Below are positions 58,040 to 64,000 of a stretch of DNA of 64,000 bases, piece after piece (the stretch's first letter is position 1; each line of letters starts with the position of its first letter). Source of the DNA: Epiperipatus broadwayi (taxonomy: Eukaryota; Onychophora; Udeonychophora; Euonychophora; Peripatidae); the NCBI GenBank assembly GCA_028023455.1, contig JAQFVV010006215.1, positions 7,301,230-7,365,229 on the forward strand, given 5' to 3'. The position numbers and the translations under genes were made by a program. The notes beneath the pieces are model-generated. The model was given only the letters and a program-made list of their open reading frames with translations, was not told the origin of the DNA and searched no databases.

Positions 58040-61000
58040 CCCCAAATCTATAAGATTATGAACAACACCTATGGTGATACCACATAAATTCATTATATCC
58101 TGACCCGGTTTACAATGTTTTACATGAGACTCAACTGGTGATTATGATGATGAGAGGTTGAGTGAACCCAAAATATTAAGTTACGAGTATACATAAATAT
58201 AAATATTAATAAGAAGATTCGAACAACTGGATTAAGTTTAAAATATAAATATTTATTTTGAACAAATTAACAATGAGTTTTATATTGAAATAGTAAGGTC
58301 TGCTTTGCAGATCTTCGTTTCACCTTTTCTCATCTATTTCCTACCCTCATACCTTAGTTTGAACCCCAATCTATCGTAGTGTATCTGCAATACACTTATA
58401 TACTGAAAATCCCACCTAATTTTAAACCACGAGCACAATGCTCATATTATATATATAACTCATTCTCAAATAAAATAATGTATTATGGATTATGTATATG
58501 TTCACATAATTTTGATTTATTAAAAAGTAGGTTATATAAGTCGTAATTGTGCACACACTATGGTATGCATTTTAAAACATATCAAAATTATAAATTATTA
58601 AAGTTATTTTGTTTGAATCTATTTACAAATATATTACCATCATAATATATTTTGATTTAAAATAACATTCATTTAGTAAATATTCATTTAGTAAATAGAT
58701 TCAAATATTGCAAGTTAAAAGTAAAATAATTTTCGTTTAATTTAATTAAAGTCATTCCAAATATTTCTTTAAAATAAATGAGGGACAATAGTTTAATTAG
58801 TTAATATTATATAAGTTTATCTAAAAACAGCAGATGTCCACTTAAGGTTTTCTTTAATTAATAAAAGTAATTTTTAATTAAACCTAGTTTATAATTCGAA
58901 TGTCGACAGGGAAATTAACAAAAGAAATTAATTAATGTTGAATTCCTTTAGACATTCGGAGAGATTTAATTACAGCTGATAAGTCCGATATATTTTTGTA
59001 ATGCTCCAGGGCAGTTCTATTGTTAAAGTCTACTATAAAAAGAAGGGCTTTCTTTTGTTCTCGAGTTTGTATTCTAATGTTTCTAAGAGAATTCATTCTG
59101 AGTTCTATTCTAATAATTTGCTAACCATGACAAGACAGAGTAGAGGCGTCAAGATGGCTATGTCCCCTCAGAATAGCCAGCCGCTGCTCCAGATCATCGG
59201 AAGCTATCACATAAGGAACCCCGGAACTGCTGCTGCTGCAAAAATATGAACATTCCAGATTTTGCTGCTGAATTATAAAACCTGCCGAACATCTACCTGC
59301 AAATGCGTCTCCAGAGGTAACCTAAATTAATCCAAGAGCTCTTGTGATTCCTAACTAACATGCTATAGCTATTCTAAATTGTTTTCTGAAATTTCACATA
59401 ACTTTATTATGTACTTCTTTAAAGTGTTCAAATATAATCAACAGTTTTGCTCTATCCTTGGGTTAATATTTTCTATTTATAAAGCTTTTTTTTATTTTAT
59501 TATGATAATGTGTCAGAATCATCTTTGACCGAATGAACTATTCCTTTTATTAAAAGTAAGACGCCGCTATTAAGGCATATTTTAAATTTATAATTTTCCA
59601 ATTTTATTATCTTGCAAATCACTCGTTCGAGGGCGATTCTTTTCTTTAATATAATATAATCACATAGTTTAAAATCTACATGTTATTGATTTTAATCTAA
59701 TATAAGAGTATGTGCGAGGTCAATGGTTAAATGTGTCCCTTAATGCATGATTGCGAATATAAATCTATACTTACTTTTTAAACCTGCAAGCATGCATTTT
59801 CCTATTTTAATTACCGTGTTCTACTTTAATTACAAAGTTCATAATTGATGTCGAGAATGTGTGGACCCTTTTAAATGAATTTTTGGGAATTTGATTGGGC
59901 ATTTCTCTTAATCCAAGTAAAACCCATTCAGTATGTTTTGTATACACTCGTCCCGTATTGCTGGTAAATGGTTGTTGAGACCGCTTTGTTTTTATTTTTC
60001 CAAAGATTCTTTAAACGGCTAAGGCCATTCTCTTCGCCTTTTTTGCTATTTCCAGGCAGAGTGTGTCCCCAAATGACACACCTGGGAATTAAACGCAATT
60101 GTCACACAGTCGCTAAGTTTCGGCTGTTCATAAAATACTTTCCTACGGGTTAGCGGTGATATGCCCTCCGTAATTATTTCAGATCTTCAATATTGTTTTA
60201 TTTTATATTTATTTTGCAAAGCATCCGTGACTTAAACGTGTCACACCCTCCAACTTTAATAAATTCATTATCAGCAATACTGACCTCCCAATGCAACTCT
60301 ATTTTTTATTATTCTCAAATAAATGCTTTGATCGCATTCCCACTTTGTTGCTTAGTAAGCTTTAGTCCGTGCTCTTCTCGAAATCAATAAATATTTTAGA
60401 CCACTTAATTTTCAAATATTTTCTTAAACTTGTACAATTACTCAAAGCACCTCACACATGTTCCTATCTCATGAAGCACATTATCGTAATGCTATTAGCC
60501 CGAGGAATAGAATATATCACTTTGTTTTAAAGGCTTTTTGTCAGTTGTGGGAATATAATGCCAACAATTATTTAATACACGTCCCTGTCTCATATAAGCA
60601 GACAGTGGCATTATATATATAATTTATATGAATAAATTTTGTGAAATTATTTAAAACTAAATTTGATCTCTTATTTTATTTGATTCCTATCACTGTCTCA
60701 GTCTATATATATATATTTTCTGCATTTCTTTTGTAAATCCATAGACGTTAATTACCACCCAAACTTCTTTTAGTATAGAGACTTTTGTTTCTCCCTGACC
60801 ACCAGGCATCGGTCAAAGATCATACTAGTAGTGGCATCAGATGCATTGTCACGTAGATGGCGCTGTGAAATTTGGGCTTTAGATTCGAACTTAGTTTATC
60901 TAGAAGGCAACCCCTCCTAGAATGTTCAGTTTCATGTCTGGGGTTGAATTCTGCAGTGTGTTAGCGAGATAGACGATTCTGACTGTTACATCGTATTTTT

Positions 61001-61950
61001 TTTTTCGGGTCCATGGCTTGCCCAAATGTGGAGCCTCGAAAATTTAAACACCCACATCCCTGTAGCTTAATTTTAGTATTTTATTCGTATTTAATCACTC
61101 AAATCCTTTATATTTTTGATATATAAAATATCTTTTCAAACTCTATACTATCTATATTGTTTATTTGCGTGTATATTTCATATATTTTGTTTGACTCGGG
61201 CATTCAATTACTTATATTGTATAATCAGAATTTGTCCAAACTTGCTATAGTGCAATACGAGCCATCTGTATTTATCTGTATTGTTGTTTCATTTAAGTCA
61301 TGCTATATACGCAAGGTGTGAATTACTTAAATATTGTCCCAAGTGAATATTGTGACAATCTATGAATATTTCAAATATTGTATTTTCTATCAAAATAAAG
61401 TTTTATCGGTTCAACGCGCAAGATAGCATAATAAAAATTTTGTACGGTATTGACCTAGATATGTAATAGGCTATCATATGGAATTTAAACAATTCAATCA
61501 TAAATAAAATATTGTAATCAATAAAAAAAAAATGCTAATGTTTTAACGAGTGCCCGTAGTTAAATGGAATAGTTATTAAAATTCATTTTGGGAAGCTAAC
61601 AGTCTATAAATCCTTTTAACTGGTGACATGGTGCCCAGGAGTAATTTCATTAAACGGAGTTACTTCTAAAATAAATTTTGTCACCAGGCTAAATTCTTTT
61701 ATCTGTAATTTGTTTTTTTTTCAACGTATGTAAATTTTCTTAGACCAAATAATGAGACATGAATCGGATCAATAATTATGTAAATAAATATATGTGTTTG
61801 CAAATCTTAAATAAGAGGGAATGAAATAATTATACCCGGATCTAGCGAATGTTTATATATATAAATAAAGTTGCTTGAGTTTAAAAATATATTTTAGCAA
61901 ATCAATTTGACAGGTCAAATTTAAGAAATCTTCTATATATATATATATAC
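58040..61950. other. Non-coding stretch; may include the LTR of the downstream element
   Basis: A GC-richer block at 58900-59330 has an 82-codon open frame (with QSRGVKMAMSPQNSQPLLQI) that I do not recognise. Another at 59940-60130 and a G/C-rich spot at 60820-61060 have no open frames. The 5' LTR of the element starting near 62 kb should lie in 59.5-61.95 kb, but I could not fix its borders without the 3' LTR, which is outside the window. Confidence 0.35.
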
Positions 61951-62357
61951 GGACAGTAAAATATATATATGTTGGCAGCAGATTTAAACAAGAAATTTTA
62001 GCAGTAGTAAAAGGGCAGTAGTTGGGGTTTTAGTGATAAATGTAAAAGCAGCAATTAGGCCAGCAGAACCGAGAGGGAGATAGCTTATTAGCCATTAATA
62101 AAATTTGAAATCAAACGTAATAGTAATCGCAGAGAGTCAAACAAGGAAAATATAATAATAGTATTTTTTAACTGTATTAGTTTTAGTAAGTTCAACGTAA
62201 AACAGTTTAAAAGTTTTTCTTTATCGGTGCTATACATTGTGTTTTAAAAGTAAACCTATTCGTTAAAAAAAATTTTTTTTAGGATATATTAAATAGTTAG
62301 CAATAAAATAAAAGGAAGAAATCACCATTACCATCTATCACGATAATCATCCAAGGC

Positions 62358-63240
62358 CATGGATAATATGGAGAACAGAATTGGACACATCTGGATTTCT
62401 TGAATCTCCTCCAATAAGTATGACACCTGTCCAGCAAATGAGCCAGAGAGATATCAATCGGAAATATCTGGAGGAATTGTATAGGAGAAGTGAAGAGAGG
62501 GCAAGAGAGCATGAAGAGGAAGCCCGAAGAAAAGAGGAGGAGTATAAAATATTTAACAGGCTGCTCTTTGACGAAATTGTCAAAGTAAAAAAAAAACCCA
62601 AAGGGCTCTCGAACTTAATATTGAAGAACGCTACCTAGAAAACTGGAAAGAGGACAGAACTACAAATGAGAGCTGTCAGACCTTTGACAGCAATTGACCA
62701 ATTTCTCAAATCAACAATAGTACAAGAGATGCAGCCTGCAGTACATTAATTTTGGATCTCAGGATTCAAACCCAGATTGATAAAATAATCACCATTCAGA
62801 TATTTTCAGGAGAAATAGGAGAAAATCCTCACACACACTTGGATAGCTTGCGGGATTTTTTTCTCTGTATAAGATAAACTGTCGTGAACAGACTGTGATC
62901 ACTAGCCATTACTTATATGGCTATGCAAGAGATTGGTTGGGGCAGGTTGACTAAAAAACCGAGCGACTTTGCCAATTACTGTAATGCATTATTGAAGTAT
63001 TATTGGAGTGAGGATTGGCAGAGCGGGATTCTAAATACGATTTGCCAGGAGAAGTAAGAAGCAATCAAAGAGACTTGCATGCAATTTTTCATCCGTCTGG
63101 TAAACCGATTTAGATCACTCACTGTGTTCAAGTTTTCAGATTCCTACATCATCTGTTCAATCCAACTGAATATGCCATTACCTATCCAATGGCTTATGGT
63201 CAGCAGCAGGATCAAAGAGGTGGAAGTCATGGTGGAATTT
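62358..63240 (+). pseudogene. gag remnant of the LTR element
   Basis: An ATG at 62358 opens a frame that stops after 15 codons. One frame over, a Glu/Arg-rich coiled-coil segment (RREEE-like; EELYRRSEERAREHEEEARR) runs to 62638. Capsid-like pieces follow in changing frames: ENPHTHLDSLRDFFLC, MAMQEIGWGRLTKKPSDFAN and ALLKYYWSEDWQSGIL (62820-63040). The YWS...Q-type motif parallels the minus-strand gag at 42.1 kb. Several stops and shifts make it non-functional. Confidence 0.55.
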
Positions 63241-63359
63241 TTGATGACAATCAACTATGGCCCATGGAATCCCCACCGTCAATCAGAACAAAATATGCTG
63301 GGAGGGAATACAAGACTCAAATAACCCTGTTAGCACAACCCCACTACTCTCATTCTCCA

Positions 63360-63804
63360 ACAAAAGGAAGCCTCTTAGGGGATATGAACCCCATATCAAT
63401 GGTTATCCAAGAAGAGGACCCCACCTGTGGAGTTCCTATTGGTCTGTTTCCAGTAATAAACATTGGAGTGGAATCCATTGAACTTCCTGCCCTCATTGAC
63501 ACTGGCAGTTTGATTTCCTGCATTTCAAAGGGATGGTTGCTATGAATGGAAGAACAGAGCGGATGTATACCCAGGTTACCATCCTGTCCCATCCAGATGA
63601 AACTGGCTGATGGAAAAAGAACCCAAGACTGAAGCATACCAAGTATGGTTAGAAATAATCTTCAGGAAAATAACCATTGGGCACACTTTCCTAGTTGTAA
63701 AAGGATTGGTCCATGATGTTATAATTGGATCCGATTTTCTGACCCAAAATAAGTGTATCCTTGACTATGCACGAATTCAATCATGGTCCAGCAAGAAAAG
63801 ATAG
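63360..63804 (+). pseudogene. Retropepsin-like protease remnant of the LTR element
   Basis: The catalytic motif PALIDTGSLISC (D-T-G) is at about 63488-63522 in the frame 63189-63545. It is preceded by INIGVESIEL, the typical strand before the flap. A frameshift near 63545-63610 moves the rest into 63610-63804, with HDVIIGSDFLTQNKCILDY, the conserved (I/L)(I/L)G.DFL end of retropepsins. No CCHC knuckle is recognisable before it. Confidence 0.65.
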
Positions 63805-64000
63805 ATTTTAATGAAGCCAATGTCCTACCTGGAGTCCAAGTTCAGTGTATGGAGGCCAGCATCGATGAAAGCACCATCAAAGATAAGGTCAAAGAATCAT
63901 CACTAGAAACCATCGAGAATCAGTCCCAATTGCATCAACTATTAATGGCAAGTCAGCAAATCTCTCCAATCCCTGGAGAAATTAAAGGTTATGTCCACCG

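Larger units (their letters stand above)
61970..64000 (+). mobile_element. LTR retrotransposon (Ty3/gypsy-like), 5' part, decayed
   Basis: A leader from about 61970 (TTGGCAGCAGATTT, a possible primer-binding site) precedes a gag-like frame from about 62358 and a protease region to about 63800. Pol probably continues past the window edge. Frames are broken in several places. Confidence 0.55.

Noticed and set aside
62381-62638. Independent coiled-coil host protein
   Set aside because: It sits in the gag position ahead of capsid-like and protease pieces and has no ATG at the frame start.

Overview
The window is AT-rich, intron- and repeat-dominated animal DNA. It has long introns with GT/AG borders, many non-LTR, LTR and DNA transposons, fold-back MITEs, tRNA-derived SINE fragments and (AT)n/(CA)n microsatellites. 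No bacterial, phage, plasmid, CRISPR or operon structure is present. The base composition, very long introns and mix of RTE, PHD-esterase non-LTR, ZMYM1-type hAT and Merlin elements fit a protostome with a large AT-rich genome, perhaps an arthropod such as a chelicerate. That placement is inference only.

One host gene is clearly recognisable: the 5' part of an ODR-4 homologue (ODR4/C1orf27 family) on the minus strand. It has a start exon at 20422-20517, exon 2 at 11140-11295 and exon 3 at 7610-7705, all joined in phase 0. Introns 1 and 2 are about 9.1 and 3.4 kb. I found no further ODR4 exon down to base 1, so the rest lies beyond the left edge. A second minus-strand exon of an unrecognised gene is likely at 31435-31603.

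Layout: 24-1500, a Merlin (IS1595-like) transposon with an intact transposase and an inverted copy of its own 3' third. 3000-5400, small tandem and dispersed repeats plus a coding-like fossil. 7610-20517, the ODR4 exons with a 1.2-kb TIR element in intron 2. 21200-27930, a cluster of fold-back elements and SINE-like pieces. 29835-30345, an RTE fragment. 32791-36115, a complete but dead hAT element with TIRs and an 8-bp target duplication. 40720-43000, a decayed minus-strand LTR retrotransposon. 43150-52330, an RTE-type LINE interrupted by a 5.6-kb CR1-like LINE and by a MITE. 52331-58030, more repeats and a gag fossil. 62000-64000, the start of a decayed plus-strand LTR retrotransposon that runs off the right edge.

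The elements do not form a pathway; they record successive insertions. I found no convincing new molecular system. The most interesting items are the asymmetric inverted Merlin, the nested LINEs that are both broken at the reverse-transcriptase FADD motif, the nearly intact PHD-esterase LINE whose frameshifts mostly sit on T-runs, and a TIR family carrying a consensus splice donor in sense orientation inside an ODR4 intron.
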